DNA from: Herminiimonas arsenicoxydans
GTDB lineage: Bacteria > Pseudomonadota > Gammaproteobacteria > Burkholderiales > Burkholderiaceae_D
NCBI GenBank assembly: GCA_000026125.1
Contig: CU207211.1
Coordinates: 248,001 to 312,000, forward strand
DNA: 64,000 nucleotides
Reading direction: 5' to 3'
The translations under genes were made by a program, and so were the position numbers. This document shows, in pieces, positions 1-10,443 of this stretch; position 1 is the first letter of the stretch; each line of letters begins with the position of its first letter. The notes below the pieces were generated by a model, which saw nothing but the letters and a program-made list of their open reading frames with translations, searched no databases and was not told where the DNA came from.

Positions 1-1204
1 AAATATTGATATCGGCGGCCCCGCCATGCTGCGTTCGTCCGCCAAGAATCACAAGGATGTGATCGTCATTTGCGACCCTTCCGATTACAGCCTGGTGTTG
101 CATGAGTTGAACACCAACAACGGCGAAGCAACGTACGAAACCAAATTCGCGCTGGCGAAAAAAGTGTTCGCGCATACCGCGCAATACGATGGTGCGATCA
201 CCAACTATTTCACTTCGCTGGGTGCGGACAAGCAGCACGCGACGCGCAGTTCCTACCCAGCTACGCTGAACCTGCATTTTGAAAAAGTGCAGGAAATGCG
301 TTACGGCGAAAACCCGCATCAGTCGGCGGCCTTCTATCGCGAAAGCAATCCGCAGGCAGGCGCACTGGCGAACTACGCGCAATTGCAGGGCAAGGAACTG
401 TCGTACAACAATATCGCCGATGCAGATGCTGCATGGGAATGCGTGAAGACTTTCGATGAAGCAGCGTGCGTCATCATCAAGCATGCGAATCCTTGCGGCG
501 TGGCAGTCGGCATTACGCCGTTCGAGGCTTACAGCAAGGCATTGCAAACCGATCCGACCTCAGCCTTTGGCGGCATCATTGCCTTCAATCGCGAAGTCGA
601 CGGCAATGCGGCGGAAGCGGTCGCCAAGCAATTTGTCGAAGTGCTGATTGCGCCATCATTTACCGAACAGGCGAAGAAAATATTCGCCGCGAAACAGAAC
701 GTCCGTTTGCTGGAAATTCCGCTCGGCGATGCAGTCAACAGTCACGACTTCAAACGCGTAGGCGGAGGCCTGCTGGTGCAATCGCCGGATGCGAAAAACG
801 TGACATTGGCCGAATTGAAAGTCGTCAGCAAGAAGCAGCCGACGCCGCAGCAATTGCAGGATCTGATGTTTGCGTGGCGCGTTGCCAAGTTCGTTAAATC
901 GAATGCGATTGTGTTCTGTGCCAATGGCATGACGATGGGCGTGGGCGCGGGCCAGATGAGTCGCATCGATTCGGCTCGCATCGCAGCGATCAAGGCGCAA
1001 AATGCAGGCTTGTCGCTGGTCGGGACCGCCGTTGCGTCGGATGCATTCTTCCCGTTCCGCGATGGTCTGGATGTCGTGGTTGAGGCCGGTGCAACTTCGG
1101 TGATCCATCCGGGCGGTTCGATGCGCGATCAGGAAGTCATCGACGCAGCTGACGAACACGGCATCGTGATGCTGCTGACCGGTACACGGCATTTCCGTCA
1201 TTAA
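1..1204 (+). CDS. purH: Bifunctional AICAR transformylase / IMP cyclohydrolase PurH (5' end outside window)
   Basis: Catalyses the last two steps of de novo IMP synthesis: formylation of AICAR with 10-formyl-THF, then ring closure. The open frame runs in from the window edge (first full codon at 2) and reads [16 protein letters not shown], the conserved end of the N-terminal cyclohydrolase (MGS-like) domain, so roughly the first 125-130 residues of a protein of about 525 are missing. The transformylase domain is complete and carries [13 protein letters not shown], with the Lys-His pair needed for formyl transfer, and ends in the usual GTRHFRH. It precedes ruvC in the same direction. Confidence 0.97.
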   Translation, partial: NIDIGGPAMLRSSAKNHKDVIVICDPSDYSLVLHELNTNNGEATYETKFALAKKVFAHTAQYDGAITNYFTSLGADKQHATRSSYPATLNLHFEKVQEMRYGENPHQSAAFYRESNPQAGALANYAQLQGKELSYNNIADADAAWECVKTFDEAACVIIKHANPCGVAVGITPFEAYSKALQTDPTSAFGGIIAFNREVDGNAAEAVAKQFVEVLIAPSFTEQAKKIFAAKQNVRLLEIPLGDAVNSHDFKRVGGGLLVQSPDAKNVTLAELKVVSKKQPTPQQLQDLMFAWRVAKFVKSNAIVFCANGMTMGVGAGQMSRIDSARIAAIKAQNAGLSLVGTAVASDAFFPFRDGLDVVVEAGATSVIHPGGSMRDQEVIDAADEHGIVMLLTGTRHFRH

Positions 1205-1225
1205 ACAATAAATTAAGCAAAAAGC

Positions 1226-1249
1226 TTGATGCGACCAAGGTCGCATCAA
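1226..1249 (+). repeat. Perfect short palindrome between purH and ruvC
   Basis: Two 11-base arms, TTGATGCGACC and GGTCGCATCAA, are separated by AA. There is no T-run after the second arm, so it is not a standard intrinsic terminator. It may be a 3'-end stabilising hairpin for the purH transcript or a protein-binding palindrome; the sequence does not decide. Confidence 0.6.
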
Positions 1250-1274
1250 TCCTAACTCTGCCTACATACCCAAT

Positions 1275-1817
1275 ATGAAAATTCTCGGCATCGATCCCGG
1301 CTTGCGTACTACCGGTTTCGGCGTGATCGAGAAGCAGGGCAACAAGCTCAGCTACATCGCATCGGGCACCATCAAGACGCCCGATGCTGATTTGCCGCAG
1401 CGCCTCAAAACCATACTGGTCAGTGTTGCGGAAGTGATTGCAACCTACAAACCGGATTGCGCAGCGATAGAAAAAGTTTTCGTCAACGTCAATCCCCAAT
1501 CGACTCTCTTACTCGGACAGGCGCGTGGCGCTGCGATTTGCGCATTAGTGGGTGCTGACTTATTTGTGGCCGAGTATACGGCCTTGCAGGTCAAGCAGGC
1601 AGTGGTGGGGCAGGGCAAGGCGCAAAAAGCGCAGGTGCAGGATATGGTGCAACGCTTGTTGAAGCTATCCGGTTTGCCCGGCACCGATGCCGCCGATGCG
1701 CTGGGTGTGGCGATCTGTCATGCGCATAGCGGTGAAGCCCTGAGCATGCTGGGCGCCCTGGCGCCGGAGCTGGCGAAAAAAGGCTTGCGCGTGCGCGGCG
1801 GCCGCCTGGTCGGATAA
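1275..1817 (+). CDS. ruvC: Crossover junction endodeoxyribonuclease RuvC
   Basis: Resolves Holliday junctions by symmetric nicking as part of the RuvABC resolvasome. The protein is 180 aa, normal for the family. The four catalytic acidic residues are recognisable: D7 in GIDPGL, the Glu in AAIEKVF, and two Asp in [11 protein letters not shown] near residue 140. The ATG at 1275 gives the canonical start MKILGIDPG. It is followed at 52 bp by ruvA, giving the proteobacterial ruvC-ruvA-ruvB order. Confidence 0.97.
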   Translation: MKILGIDPGLRTTGFGVIEKQGNKLSYIASGTIKTPDADLPQRLKTILVSVAEVIATYKPDCAAIEKVFVNVNPQSTLLLGQARGAAICALVGADLFVAEYTALQVKQAVVGQGKAQKAQVQDMVQRLLKLSGLPGTDAADALGVAICHAHSGEALSMLGALAPELAKKGLRVRGGRLVG

Positions 1818-1869
1818 TGCACGCTTACGCATTTAGCAATCTACAACCCTTACTACCAAGGTCGTCACG

Positions 1870-2448
1870 ATGATAGGTCGTCTCTCCGGAGTTTTGCTCG
1901 AGAAAAATCCGCCGCAATTACTGGTCGATTGTAATGGTGTCGGTTATGAAGTCAACGTGCCTATGAGCACCTTCTACAATCTGCCCGGCCTGGGTGAAAA
2001 AGTCGCCCTGCTGACGCATCTGACGGTGCGCGAAGATGCGCACATTCTGTTCGGCTTCGGCACTGCGGAAGAACGCAATGTGTTCAAGCAGCTGGTCAAG
2101 ATCACCGGCATAGGCGCACGCACTGCCTTGTCGATTTTGTCCGGCATGTCGGTAGCCGATTTGTCGAATGCCATTACCTTGCAGGAAGCCGGGCGCCTGA
2201 CCAAGATTCCCGGCATAGGCAAAAAAACTGCCGAACGTCTGCTGCTGGAACTGAAAGGCAAACTCGGCGCCGATCTGGGCGCTGCCGGCGGTGTCATCCA
2301 CAGCGATGCCACATCCGATATTCTGAATGCACTGCTGGCGCTGGGTTACTCCGACAAGGAAGCGCTGCTGGCGATGAAGCAGGTGCCGGCTGGTACCGGG
2401 GTTTCCGACGGCATCAAGCTGGCGCTGAAGGCATTGTCGAAAGCCTGA
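1870..2448 (+). CDS. ruvA: Holliday junction branch migration protein RuvA
   Basis: DNA-binding subunit that clamps the four-way junction and loads RuvB. At 192 aa it is full length. It starts [17 protein letters not shown], the typical OB-fold N-terminus. Two helix-hairpin-helix motifs are visible, around [15 protein letters not shown] and [17 protein letters not shown]. The C-terminal domain (from about residue 145) ends with the small RuvB-contacting helices. It lies between ruvC and ruvB. Confidence 0.97.
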
Positions 2449-2499
2449 GTGCAGATGCCTTGTGATTAAATTCCGCCGCCCTCACGCTACAATGCGACC

Positions 2500-3558
2500 A
2501 TGAGTATTCAAACCGACGATTTCAGCGAACAACGCGTCATTGCCGCTACGCCCGCTTCCGCCAACGAAGAGGCGATCGAGCGCGCACTGCGCCCCAAACA
2601 ACTCGATGAATATGTAGGCCAGGAAAAAATCCGCGGCCAGCTGGAGATATTCATTACCGCCGCGCGGCAACGGCGCGAAGCGCTGGACCACACCTTGCTG
2701 TTCGGCCCGCCGGGTTTGGGCAAGACCACGCTGGCGCACATCATTGCGCGCGAAATGGGTGTCAATCTGCGCCAGACTTCCGGCCCGGTGCTGGAACGCG
2801 CCGGCGATCTGGCCGCGCTGCTGACCAATCTTGAGGCCAATGACGTCTTGTTCATCGACGAGATACATAGGCTGTCGCCGGTGGTCGAAGAAATTTTGTA
2901 TCCGGCGCTGGAGGACTATCAGATCGACATCATGATAGGCGAAGGTCCGGCGGCGCGTTCGGTGCGGCTCGACCTGCAACCGTTCACATTGGTCGGCGCC
3001 ACGACGCGTGCCGGCATGCTGACCAACCCTTTGCGCGATCGCTTCGGCATCGTGGCGCGGCTTGAGTTTTATACGCCGCTGGAATTGACCAGGATAGTCA
3101 CACGCAGCTCGTCATTGTTGAATGCACCTATCGATGAAGATGGTGCATTCGAGATTGCCAAACGCAGTCGCGGCACGCCGCGTATTGCCAATCGCCTGCT
3201 GCGCCGCGTGCGCGACTATGCGGAAGTCAAAGGCAATGGCGACATTACCAAGGCTATGGCCGATGCCGCGCTGGTGATGCTGGATGTCGATCCGGTTGGT
3301 TTCGATGTAATGGATCGCAAGCTGCTGGAAGCGGTGCTGTTCAAATTCAACGGCGGTCCGGTCGGTCTCGACAATCTGGCTGCCGCAATTGGCGAAGAGC
3401 GCGATACCATCGAAGACGTACTGGAGCCATACCTGATTCAACAAGGCTTCCTGCAACGTACACCGCGCGGCCGCATCGCAACGCCGGTAGCCTACGCGCA
3501 TTTCGGCGTCACGGCGCCGCAAACCGGCCCTAACGGTGAGTTGTGGGGCGGGCAATAA
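2500..3558 (+). CDS. ruvB: Holliday junction branch migration helicase RuvB
   Basis: AAA+ motor (352 aa) that drives branch migration on RuvA-bound junctions. Walker A is GPPGLGKTT, Walker B is FIDEIHRL, sensor 1 is in VGATTRAG, and the arginine-finger region is NPLRDRFGI. The C-terminal winged helix ends [10 protein letters not shown]. The ATG at 2500 begins MSIQTDDF. It follows ruvA by 51 bp and is probably cotranscribed with it. Confidence 0.97.
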   Translation: MSIQTDDFSEQRVIAATPASANEEAIERALRPKQLDEYVGQEKIRGQLEIFITAARQRREALDHTLLFGPPGLGKTTLAHIIAREMGVNLRQTSGPVLERAGDLAALLTNLEANDVLFIDEIHRLSPVVEEILYPALEDYQIDIMIGEGPAARSVRLDLQPFTLVGATTRAGMLTNPLRDRFGIVARLEFYTPLELTRIVTRSSSLLNAPIDEDGAFEIAKRSRGTPRIANRLLRRVRDYAEVKGNGDITKAMADAALVMLDVDPVGFDVMDRKLLEAVLFKFNGGPVGLDNLAAAIGEERDTIEDVLEPYLIQQGFLQRTPRGRIATPVAYAHFGVTAPQTGPNGELWGGQ

Positions 3559-3595
3559 GCCTCGCATAGCAGTTCATTCCATCTGAAAGAATTCC

Positions 3596-4045
3596 ATGCA
3601 AATCTGGGTTGATGCCGACGCCTGTCCCAGTGTGATCAAGGACGTGCTGTTTCGCGTTGCCGACCGGCTGCAAGTGCAGGTCACGCTGGTGGCGAATAAA
3701 TTATTGCGCACGCCGCCGTCGCGCTTCATCCGTGCGATACAGGTGCCGGCCGGCTTCGATGTGGCCGACAATGAAATCGTACGCCTGGTGCAGGAGGGCG
3801 ATCTGGTCATTACCGGCGATATCCCGCTGGCTGCCGATGTGCTGGAAAAAGGCGGACTGCCACTGAATCCGCGCGGCGAGTTTTATACCAAAGACACGAT
3901 TCAGCAACAACTGACGATGCGTACCTTTATGGATGAATTGCGCAGCAGTGGCGTCGACACTGGTGGCCCGGCTGCATTCAGCCAGAGCGACACGCGTAAT
4001 TTTGCCAACCAGCTGGATCGTTTCCTGACCCGAACAGGAAAGTAA
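3596..4045 (+). CDS. YaiI/YqxD family protein (UPF0178, DUF188)
   Basis: A 149-aa cytosolic protein beginning [16 protein letters not shown], the signature of the DUF188/UPF0178 family. The VDADACP and [10 protein letters not shown] segments resemble the acidic clusters of PIN-like nucleases, but the biochemical role is not established. It lies 37 bp after ruvB in the same direction and may ride on that transcript. The family call is secure; the function is open. Confidence 0.9.
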   Translation: MQIWVDADACPSVIKDVLFRVADRLQVQVTLVANKLLRTPPSRFIRAIQVPAGFDVADNEIVRLVQEGDLVITGDIPLAADVLEKGGLPLNPRGEFYTKDTIQQQLTMRTFMDELRSSGVDTGGPAAFSQSDTRNFANQLDRFLTRTGK

Positions 4046-4222
4046 TTCCTGCTTTCTGGTCAAAATGAAAACATATGCCGCCGGGATGACTCAAGGCCGG
4101 GACAGGTGCTTTCTGCCGCTCCATTTTTTCATGCTTGCGGCTTTGCAGGATATGAACCTTATGTAAGAATGTTGCGTCGAATGCAATTCGTTTGCTTCAT
4201 TTATTTCTCTGCGCGAGCCCTC

Positions 4223-5065
4223 ATGTTGATGTCTACCCAAGCCAACCGCTACGCGCACCAGTTACTGGCCGCCCGAGCGAATTCGCAGCAAATCCCCTGC
4301 ATCAGCAAGGAAACCGCCTTGTCAATTGCCGACGGTTACGATATTGCCAGATGCATAGTCGATATTCGAATTGCTCAGGGTGAAACACCGATCGGCCGCA
4401 AGATCGGTTTTACCAATCGCAAAATCTGGCCCAAGTACGGCGAGCGCGAGCCCATCAAGGCGCCGATCTGGGCGCACATCTACGACGACACAGTGCGTTA
4501 TGCCAACAACAATCAGGGCGTGCAAAGTCTGACGGGGGCTGTGCAGCCGCGCATCGAGCCGGAGATCGTGTTCAAGCTGCGCCGGGCGCCGAAGAAAAAT
4601 GCGACGCTGGACGATATCGCCGATTGCATAGAATGGATGGCGCATGGCTTTGAGCTGGTTGACTGCCCGTTTCCCGGCTGGAAATTTGAAGCGGCCGATG
4701 CCGTTGCCGCTTTCGGCTTTCACGGCAGTCTGATCGTCGGCGAGCCGCATATGCTGTCAGCGGCTACGCGGCGCAATCTGGCGGACATCCTGACCGCAGC
4801 CAGCGTTTCCCTGTCGTACAGCGAGGGCGCAGAGTTTACTTTGCATAGCGCGGGTTACGGCAGCAATGTACTGGATAGCCCGCTGCATGCGCTGTTGAAC
4901 TTGCATGAAACCCTGAAGACGCAACCGCAGTTTGCGCCGCTGGCGGCAGGTGAAATCATTGCCACCGGCACACTGACGGATGCGTATCCGGTCAAGCCGG
5001 GGCAAACCTGGTTGACTGCTTTTTCCGGAGTTGCCTTGCCCGGACTGACGCTTTCGTTTGTCTAA
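4223..5065 (+). CDS. 2-keto-4-pentenoate hydratase / fumarylacetoacetate hydrolase-type protein
   Basis: Resembles MhpD/DmpE-type hydratases and decarboxylases, which act on 2-hydroxypenta-2,4-dienoate-like acids with a divalent metal. Family features are GRKIGFTNRKIWPKYG near residue 55, PRIEPEIVFKL (acidic metal ligands) near 110, and the C-terminal GxIIxTGTLTDAYPVKPG segment. I chose the ATG at 4223 (280 aa; another ATG lies two codons on) because residues upstream of it in an extended frame from 4106 look non-coding. There are no neighbouring catabolic genes, so the substrate is unknown. It ends just before a strong terminator shared with valS. Confidence 0.85.
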   Translation: MLMSTQANRYAHQLLAARANSQQIPCISKETALSIADGYDIARCIVDIRIAQGETPIGRKIGFTNRKIWPKYGEREPIKAPIWAHIYDDTVRYANNNQGVQSLTGAVQPRIEPEIVFKLRRAPKKNATLDDIADCIEWMAHGFELVDCPFPGWKFEAADAVAAFGFHGSLIVGEPHMLSAATRRNLADILTAASVSLSYSEGAEFTLHSAGYGSNVLDSPLHALLNLHETLKTQPQFAPLAAGEIIATGTLTDAYPVKPGQTWLTAFSGVALPGLTLSFV

Positions 5066-5120
5066 TGCATGTGGATGGGTGCTTGAGATAGCGTCGCTCA
5101 TTCAGCGCGCTGAAGAATAA

Positions 5121-5158
5121 AAAACGCCTGACTTTTTTGACGAAGTCAGGCGTTTTTT
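5121..5158 (+). terminator. Bidirectional intrinsic terminator between the hydratase gene and valS
   Basis: AAAACGCCTGACTT pairs with AAGTCAGGCGTTTT across a short loop, with A-rich and T-rich flanks on both sides. It separates the convergent hydratase gene (plus) and valS (minus) and can serve both strands. Confidence 0.9.
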
Positions 5159-5197
5159 CTTGCCGGTTAAATAGTCCGGCAACGTGCAGCTTGTGCG

Positions 5198-8107
5198 TTA
5201 CAGCTTAATGAATTGCTCGCGCAGTTTTTCCAGTGTGGCGGAGAAGTTGGCAACGCGTTCCTCCTCTTGCGCCACCACTTGCGCCGGTGCGCGGGCAACG
5301 AAATTTTCATTGCCGAGCTTGCTGTTGGCTTTGGTGATTTCGCCATCCAGACGCGCAATCTCCTTGCTCAGGCGTTCGCGTTCGGCGGCCACATCGATTT
5401 CCACTTTCAGCATCAGCTTGGCCGCGCCGACGATGGATACCGGCGCCGGCGATTCCGGCAACTGGTCGGCCACATTGACTTCCGACAGTTTCGCCAATGC
5501 CTGCAGATACGGTGCGAACGATTGCAGACGCGCTGCCTGTTCGGTATCGCCAGCTTCCATGATCAGCGGTACGCGCAAGGCCGGTGACAACTGCATTTCG
5601 CCGCGCAGATTGCGGCAGGCATCGGTCATGGATTTCAATTCCGCCATCCAGCTTTCCGCCTGTTCATCCAGCTTGCCGGGCTGTGCTTCCGGATAAGGCT
5701 GCATCATGATGGAATCACCCGCCGGATGCATTTTGTGACCGGCCAGCGGTGCCACGGTTTGCCACAGCTGTTCGGTGATGAATGGAATGACAGGATGCGC
5801 CAGGCGCAGGATGGTTTCCAGTACGCGCAATAGCGTGCGGCGTGTCGCGCGTTGCTGCGCTTCGGTGCCGGTCTGGATCTGCACTTTCGCAACTTCCAGG
5901 TACCAGTCGCAATATTCATCCCAGATGAACTGGTACAGCGACGACGCGATATTGTCGAAGCGGTAATCGGCAAAGCCCTTGGCGATATCCGTTTCGGTGC
6001 GTTGCAGCTTGGAGACGATCCAGCGATCCGCTTGCGAGAAGTCGGTATAGCCGCCCGCTTTTCCATCCACTGCGCAATCGCCGGCAGCGCATGGTGCGTC
6101 GCGGAAGCCGCAATCCTGGCCTTCGCAATTCATCAGCACGAAGCGAGTGGCATTCCACAGCTTGTTGCAGAAATTGCGATAGCCTTCGCAGCGATGCAAG
6201 TCGAAATTGATGTTGCGACCCAGCGAGGCATAGCTCGCCATCGTGAAGCGCAGGGCATCGGTGCCGTAGGCGGCAATGCCGTTCGGATATTCCTTGCGCG
6301 TGGCTTTTTCGATACTCGCAGCCTGCTTCGGATTCATCAGGCCGACCGTGCGTTTGGCGACCAGGTCTTCGACGCTGATGCCGTCGATCAGGTCGATAGG
6401 ATCGAGCGTGTTGCCTTTCGACTTCGACATTTTCTGTCCGCTGCTGTCGCGGATCAGGCCATGCACATACACGGTGTTGAATGGCACCTTGCCGGTGAAG
6501 TGCGTGGTCATCATGACCATGCGCGCAACCCAGAAGAAAATGATGTCGAAACCGGTGACGAGTACCGACGATGGCAGGAAGTTTTTGAAGTCCGGCGTTT
6601 CTTCCGGCCAGCCCAGAGTGGAAAACGGCACCAGCGCGGAAGAGAACCAGGTATCGAGTACGTCTTCGTCGCGTGTCAGCGGGCCGTGATAGCCTTGCGC
6701 TGCCGCCTTGGTCCTGGCTTCTTCTTCATTGCGTGCGACGTAGACTTTTCCTTCGCTGTCGTACCATGCCGGGATCTGATGGCCCCACCACAGCTGGCGC
6801 GAAATACACCAGTCCTGGATATTGTTGAGCCACTGGTTGTAGGTATTGGCCCAGTTTTCCGGCAGCAGTTTTACTTCGCCGCTGGCGACTTTTTCCAGTG
6901 CCACTTCTGTAATGGATTTGCCCGGGAAGTGCGTGCCTTCCGGCGCGGGCTTGCTCATCGCGACAAACCATTGATCGGTCAGCATCGGTTCGATCACGGC
7001 ATTCGTGCGATCGCCGCGTGGCACCATCAGTTTGTGCGGCTTGACCAGTTCCAGCAAACCCTGTGCATCGAGATCGGCGACGATCTGCTTGCGCGCGGCG
7101 TACCTGTCCATGCCTTGATATGCGGCAGGTGCATGTTCATTGATCTTTGCATCCAGCGTCAGGATGCTGATCTTGTCGAGGTTGTGGCGTTGCCCGACGG
7201 CGTAATCGTTGAAGTCATGCGCAGGCGTGATCTTCACGCAGCCAGTGCCGAATTCCTTGTCGACGTAATCGTCGGCAATAATGGGAATGGCGCGATCGCA
7301 CAGCGGCAAGGTCAGCAGCTTGCCGACCAGGTGTGTATAACGTTCGTCGTCGGGATCGACGGCAACCGCGACGTCGCCCAGCATCGTTTCCGGACGCGTG
7401 GTGGCGACCACGATGAAGTTGCGCTCTTCCCATTCGGTCGCATTGCCGGCTTCGTCGTATGCAATCGGGAATTTGTATGTGGAACCGTCCGCCAATGGAT
7501 AGCGGATATTCCACATATGGCCGTCTTCTTCTTCCGAGACGACTTCCAGATCCGAGACGGCAGTGCCGAGCACCGGATCCCAGTTGACCAGACGCTTGCC
7601 GCGGTAGATCAAGCCTTGTTCGACCAGACGCACGAATACTTCCGTCACCACTTTCGAGCGCGGTTCATCCATCGTGAAGTATTCGCGGCTCCAGTCCGGC
7701 GAAGTGCCGAGGCGGCGCATCTGGCCGGTAATCGTGGAGCCGGATTTCTCTTTCCACTCCCAGACTTTTTCGATGAATTTTTCGCGACCCAGATCGTGGC
7801 GCGTAATTTTTTGCGCATCCAGCTGGCGCTCGACCACGATTTGCGTGGCGATACCGGCATGATCCGTGCCGGGTATCCATGCAGTGTTGAAACCGCGCAT
7901 GCGGTGGTAGCGCGTCAAGCCGTCCATGATGGTCTGATTGAAACCGTGCCCCAAATGCAGGGTGCCGGTTACGTTAGGCGGCGGTAACTGTATGCTGAAG
8001 GATGGTTTGTCGGCATCGGTGGTGGCGGTGTAATATCCGCGCTTTTCCCATTCTGTGCGCCAGAACGCTTCTATATCGGCAGGATCGAAAGACTTGGCTA
8101 ATTCCAT
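5198..8107 (-). CDS. valS: Valyl-tRNA synthetase
   Basis: Charges tRNA-Val; class Ia synthetase of 969 aa. The HIGH-type motif is [13 protein letters not shown] near residue 40 and the KMSKS motif is [10 protein letters not shown] near residue 545. The central editing domain contains [17 protein letters not shown]-terminal coiled-coil arm, typical of ValRS, ends the protein with two long helices. I place the start at the ATG at 8107 (MELAKSFDP); an upstream in-frame codon at 8134 adds nine unlikely residues. It is transcribed away from thiS. The long frames antisense to it are shadows. Confidence 0.97.
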   Translation of the reverse strand: MELAKSFDPADIEAFWRTEWEKRGYYTATTDADKPSFSIQLPPPNVTGTLHLGHGFNQTIMDGLTRYHRMRGFNTAWIPGTDHAGIATQIVVERQLDAQKITRHDLGREKFIEKVWEWKEKSGSTITGQMRRLGTSPDWSREYFTMDEPRSKVVTEVFVRLVEQGLIYRGKRLVNWDPVLGTAVSDLEVVSEEEDGHMWNIRYPLADGSTYKFPIAYDEAGNATEWEERNFIVVATTRPETMLGDVAVAVDPDDERYTHLVGKLLTLPLCDRAIPIIADDYVDKEFGTGCVKITPAHDFNDYAVGQRHNLDKISILTLDAKINEHAPAAYQGMDRYAARKQIVADLDAQGLLELVKPHKLMVPRGDRTNAVIEPMLTDQWFVAMSKPAPEGTHFPGKSITEVALEKVASGEVKLLPENWANTYNQWLNNIQDWCISRQLWWGHQIPAWYDSEGKVYVARNEEEARTKAAAQGYHGPLTRDEDVLDTWFSSALVPFSTLGWPEETPDFKNFLPSSVLVTGFDIIFFWVARMVMMTTHFTGKVPFNTVYVHGLIRDSSGQKMSKSKGNTLDPIDLIDGISVEDLVAKRTVGLMNPKQAASIEKATRKEYPNGIAAYGTDALRFTMASYASLGRNINFDLHRCEGYRNFCNKLWNATRFVLMNCEGQDCGFRDAPCAAGDCAVDGKAGGYTDFSQADRWIVSKLQRTETDIAKGFADYRFDNIASSLYQFIWDEYCDWYLEVAKVQIQTGTEAQQRATRRTLLRVLETILRLAHPVIPFITEQLWQTVAPLAGHKMHPAGDSIMMQPYPEAQPGKLDEQAESWMAELKSMTDACRNLRGEMQLSPALRVPLIMEAGDTEQAARLQSFAPYLQALAKLSEVNVADQLPESPAPVSIVGAAKLMLKVEIDVAAERERLSKEIARLDGEITKANSKLGNENFVARAPAQVVAQEEERVANFSATLEKLREQFIKL

Positions 8108-8392
8108 GATTTTGAAAGAATTGAATCGAATCAAGCATTATAAGTGACGATGCGCCATGCATCGCCCGGGATGCAGGTAAATGGTAGAATTCTGACTCCG
8201 CCTATGGATACCAGCCTTGATTTTTATGCAAGAGATGGCTGTTCCTGCAGGAGGGCGATAGCCAGGCAAGGCAAAACGGGCGGCACGGACGGACATTGCG
8301 GATGTTGCTGTGCTGCGGAATACAATTTTTTGCTCCGATTTGTTTCAAGTCAGGCGAGCAGCATATACCCCAGTGGAAATAGTGAAGCGATG

Positions 8393-8593
8393 ATGGAAAT
8401 CGAACTAAACGGAGCTGCGCACCAGTTGCCAGCGAACCAGAACGTGGAAGAGTTGATTGCCGGCTTGTCGCTGGCAGGCAAGGCAGTGGCGGTGGCGATC
8501 AATCGTGAAATCGTGCCGCGCAGCGCCTGGGCGCAACGACAGTTGCAGGCAGCCGATCGCGTCGATGTCGTACGCGCCATCGGTGGCGGTTGA
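8393..8593 (+). CDS. thiS: Sulfur carrier protein ThiS
   Basis: Ubiquitin-fold carrier (66 aa) that delivers sulfur as a C-terminal thiocarboxylate for thiazole formation by ThiG. It starts MEIELNGAA, has the VAVAINREIVPRS central strand, and ends in AIGGG, giving the required terminal Gly-Gly. An ATG one codon upstream (8390) is an equally possible start. The frame is open further upstream to 8144, but that part is not ThiS-like. It is first in a thiS-thiG-thiE cluster. Confidence 0.93.
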   Translation: MEIELNGAAHQLPANQNVEELIAGLSLAGKAVAVAINREIVPRSAWAQRQLQAADRVDVVRAIGGG

Positions 8594-8750
8594 TTGCATG
8601 GGCGCAGCCCAGAGTTTTTATCCGCGCTGAAATGAATATGGGGAACAACTGTTCCTGCAATATTTAAGATTGTTTACTTTAATTTGAATGCGGCTTGCGT
8701 CACTCTGCACGACGTCTGACCGCCTCGGCATCCCGATATCAGAAATCCCC

Positions 8751-9548
8751 ATGACCACATCAACATTCACTGACGCACCATTCGTCATCGCCGGCACCAC
8801 CTATCGCTCGCGCCTGCTGGTCGGTAGCGGCAAATACAAAGACCTGACGCAAACGCGAGAAGCCAGTCTGGCCAGCGGTGCACAAATCGTTACCGTCGCC
8901 ATCCGCCGCGTCAATATCGGCCAGGATCCGAATGCGCCGAGCCTGCTCGACGTCCTGCCGCCCTCCGAATTCACCCTGTTGCCGAACTCTGCCGGCTGCT
9001 ACAACGCCGCGGACGCCGTCTATACGCTGCAACTGGGGCGTGAAATTCTCGGTGGCCACAAGCTCTGTAAGCTGGAAGTGCTGGGCGATGAAAAGACTTT
9101 GTTCCCGAACATGCCGGAAACCCTGAAGGCAGCAGAAACGCTGGTCAAGGACGGTTTCGACGTCATGGTTTACTGCAGCGACGATCCTATCCAGGCCCGC
9201 ATGCTGGAAGACATAGGCTGCGCCGCCATCATGCCGCTGGCCTCACTGATCGGCTCCGGCATGGGTATCTTGAATCCGTGGAATCTGTCGCTGATCATTG
9301 AACAATCCAAGGTTCCGGTCATCGTCGATGCCGGCGTCGGTACTGCATCCGATGCGGCCATTGCGATGGAACTCGGTTGCGACGGCGTGTTGATGAACAC
9401 CGCGATTGCCGGTGCGCAAGATCCGGTACGCATGGCGCATGCGATGAAGCTGGGGATTGATGCCGGCCGCAACGCCTATCTGGCAGGTCGCATTGCCAAA
9501 CGCTTCTCGGCTTCGCCGTCCTCGCCTATGGCTGGGCGCGTGGTGTAA
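8751..9548 (+). CDS. thiG: Thiazole synthase ThiG
   Basis: Forms the thiazole phosphate moiety of thiamin from deoxyxylulose 5-phosphate, dehydroglycine or iminoglycine, and ThiS thiocarboxylate. The TIM-barrel protein is 265 aa from the ATG at 8751 ([22 protein letters not shown]). The Schiff-base lysine lies in CKLEVLGD, and the phosphate-binding loops [11 protein letters not shown] and [18 protein letters not shown] are present. Its substrate is made by Dxs, encoded 15 kb downstream. It follows thiS by 157 bp. Confidence 0.96.
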   Translation: MTTSTFTDAPFVIAGTTYRSRLLVGSGKYKDLTQTREASLASGAQIVTVAIRRVNIGQDPNAPSLLDVLPPSEFTLLPNSAGCYNAADAVYTLQLGREILGGHKLCKLEVLGDEKTLFPNMPETLKAAETLVKDGFDVMVYCSDDPIQARMLEDIGCAAIMPLASLIGSGMGILNPWNLSLIIEQSKVPVIVDAGVGTASDAAIAMELGCDGVLMNTAIAGAQDPVRMAHAMKLGIDAGRNAYLAGRIAKRFSASPSSPMAGRVV

Positions 9549-9557
9549 AAATAGAGT

Positions 9558-9588
9558 AAAAACAGGGTAAAAGTCTCACCTTGTTTTT
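9558..9588 (+). terminator. Weak terminator-like hairpin between thiG and thiE
   Basis: AAAACAGGGT can pair with ACCTTGTTTT (one mismatch) over an eight-base loop, and the second arm ends in a T-run. It may attenuate transcription from thiG into thiE rather than stop it. Confidence 0.4.
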
Positions 9589-9632
9589 CACCGTCGCAGT
9601 GTATTTTTATCAGCAAAATCAGGAAGAATAGT

Positions 9633-10244
9633 ATGCAAGGTTTGTATCTCGTCACCCCGGATTGGGACGACACCCGCAAGTTGCTGGAAATCACCGAGTT
9701 GGCGCTGAAAGGCGGCGTCACGCTGCTGCAATATCGCCATAAAACGGCGGATGCCGCTTTGCGTCGTGAACAGGCTGAATGCCTGCAGGCACTCGCCAAA
9801 AGTTATCAATGCCCGTTCATCATCAATGACTATATCGATCTGTGCATGGAACTCGACGCCGACGGCATCCATGTCGGCGGTACCGATATGGCGGTGGCCG
9901 ATGTACGCAAGGCGATCGGCCCGCAAAAGATACTCGGCGCATCCTGTTACGGCAGCCTGGAGATGGCGCATGCAGCAGAAGCGGCAGGCGCCAGCTATGT
10001 GGCCTTCGGCGGCTTTTATCCATCGAAGGTGAAGAAGTATCCGGTCACGACAGACCCCATGATCGTCGCGCACTGGAAAGAGCAGGGCAAGGTGCCTAGT
10101 TGCGTGATTGGCGGCATGACAAAAGAAAATGCGGCGCCGCTGGTCAGGAATGGTGCGGATATGGTCGCTGCCATCAGCAGCATCTATCTGGCTGGCGATC
10201 CGCAGGCTGCGGCGCGCGCTTTCGTCAATTTATTTGCCGAGTAA
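9633..10244 (+). CDS. thiE: Thiamin-phosphate synthase ThiE
   Basis: Joins the thiazole and pyrimidine phosphates to give thiamin phosphate. The 203-aa TIM barrel starts MQGLYLVTPDW. Family motifs are LLQYRHKTAD (substrate Gln and Lys), FIINDYIDLCMELDADGIHVG, and VIGGMTKENAAPLV. It completes a thiS-thiG-thiE cluster. The pyrimidine-side genes (thiC, thiD) and thiO are not in this window. Confidence 0.95.
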   Translation: MQGLYLVTPDWDDTRKLLEITELALKGGVTLLQYRHKTADAALRREQAECLQALAKSYQCPFIINDYIDLCMELDADGIHVGGTDMAVADVRKAIGPQKILGASCYGSLEMAHAAEAAGASYVAFGGFYPSKVKKYPVTTDPMIVAHWKEQGKVPSCVIGGMTKENAAPLVRNGADMVAAISSIYLAGDPQAAARAFVNLFAE

Positions 10245-10284
10245 TTTTATCTCCGTGCGCATGCGTCGCACGGCAAGCATGTAG

Positions 10285-10338
10285 ATTGCCGGTTTTTCAT
10301 CAACATCATGTGTTGAGTGAAAGACCGGCAATTTTTTT
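10285..10338 (+). terminator. Intrinsic terminator after thiE
   Basis: ATTGCCGGT and ACCGGCAAT form the base of a long hairpin, with further pairing of TTTTTCATCAAC and GTTGAGTGAAA inside it, followed by seven T. It ends the thi cluster before uvrD. Confidence 0.85.
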
Positions 10339-10443
10339 GCCTCAGGAATGTTGCCTGTCAACAGGATGTGAGCGCGGCTGCCAACCGTGTATCTGTGTGT
10401 AATCAGCGGCGCACCAGCACCTCGCGACAGCTATAATCGACAG

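Noticed and set aside
5852..7987. Long open frame (711 codons) on the plus strand inside valS
   Set aside because: It is antisense to valS, which has all its catalytic motifs; the plus frame has no domain and is a by-product of codon bias.
8144..8392. N-terminal extension of thiS
   Set aside because: ThiS is complete from 8393; the upstream codons are rich in Cys and Arg and have no ThiS similarity.
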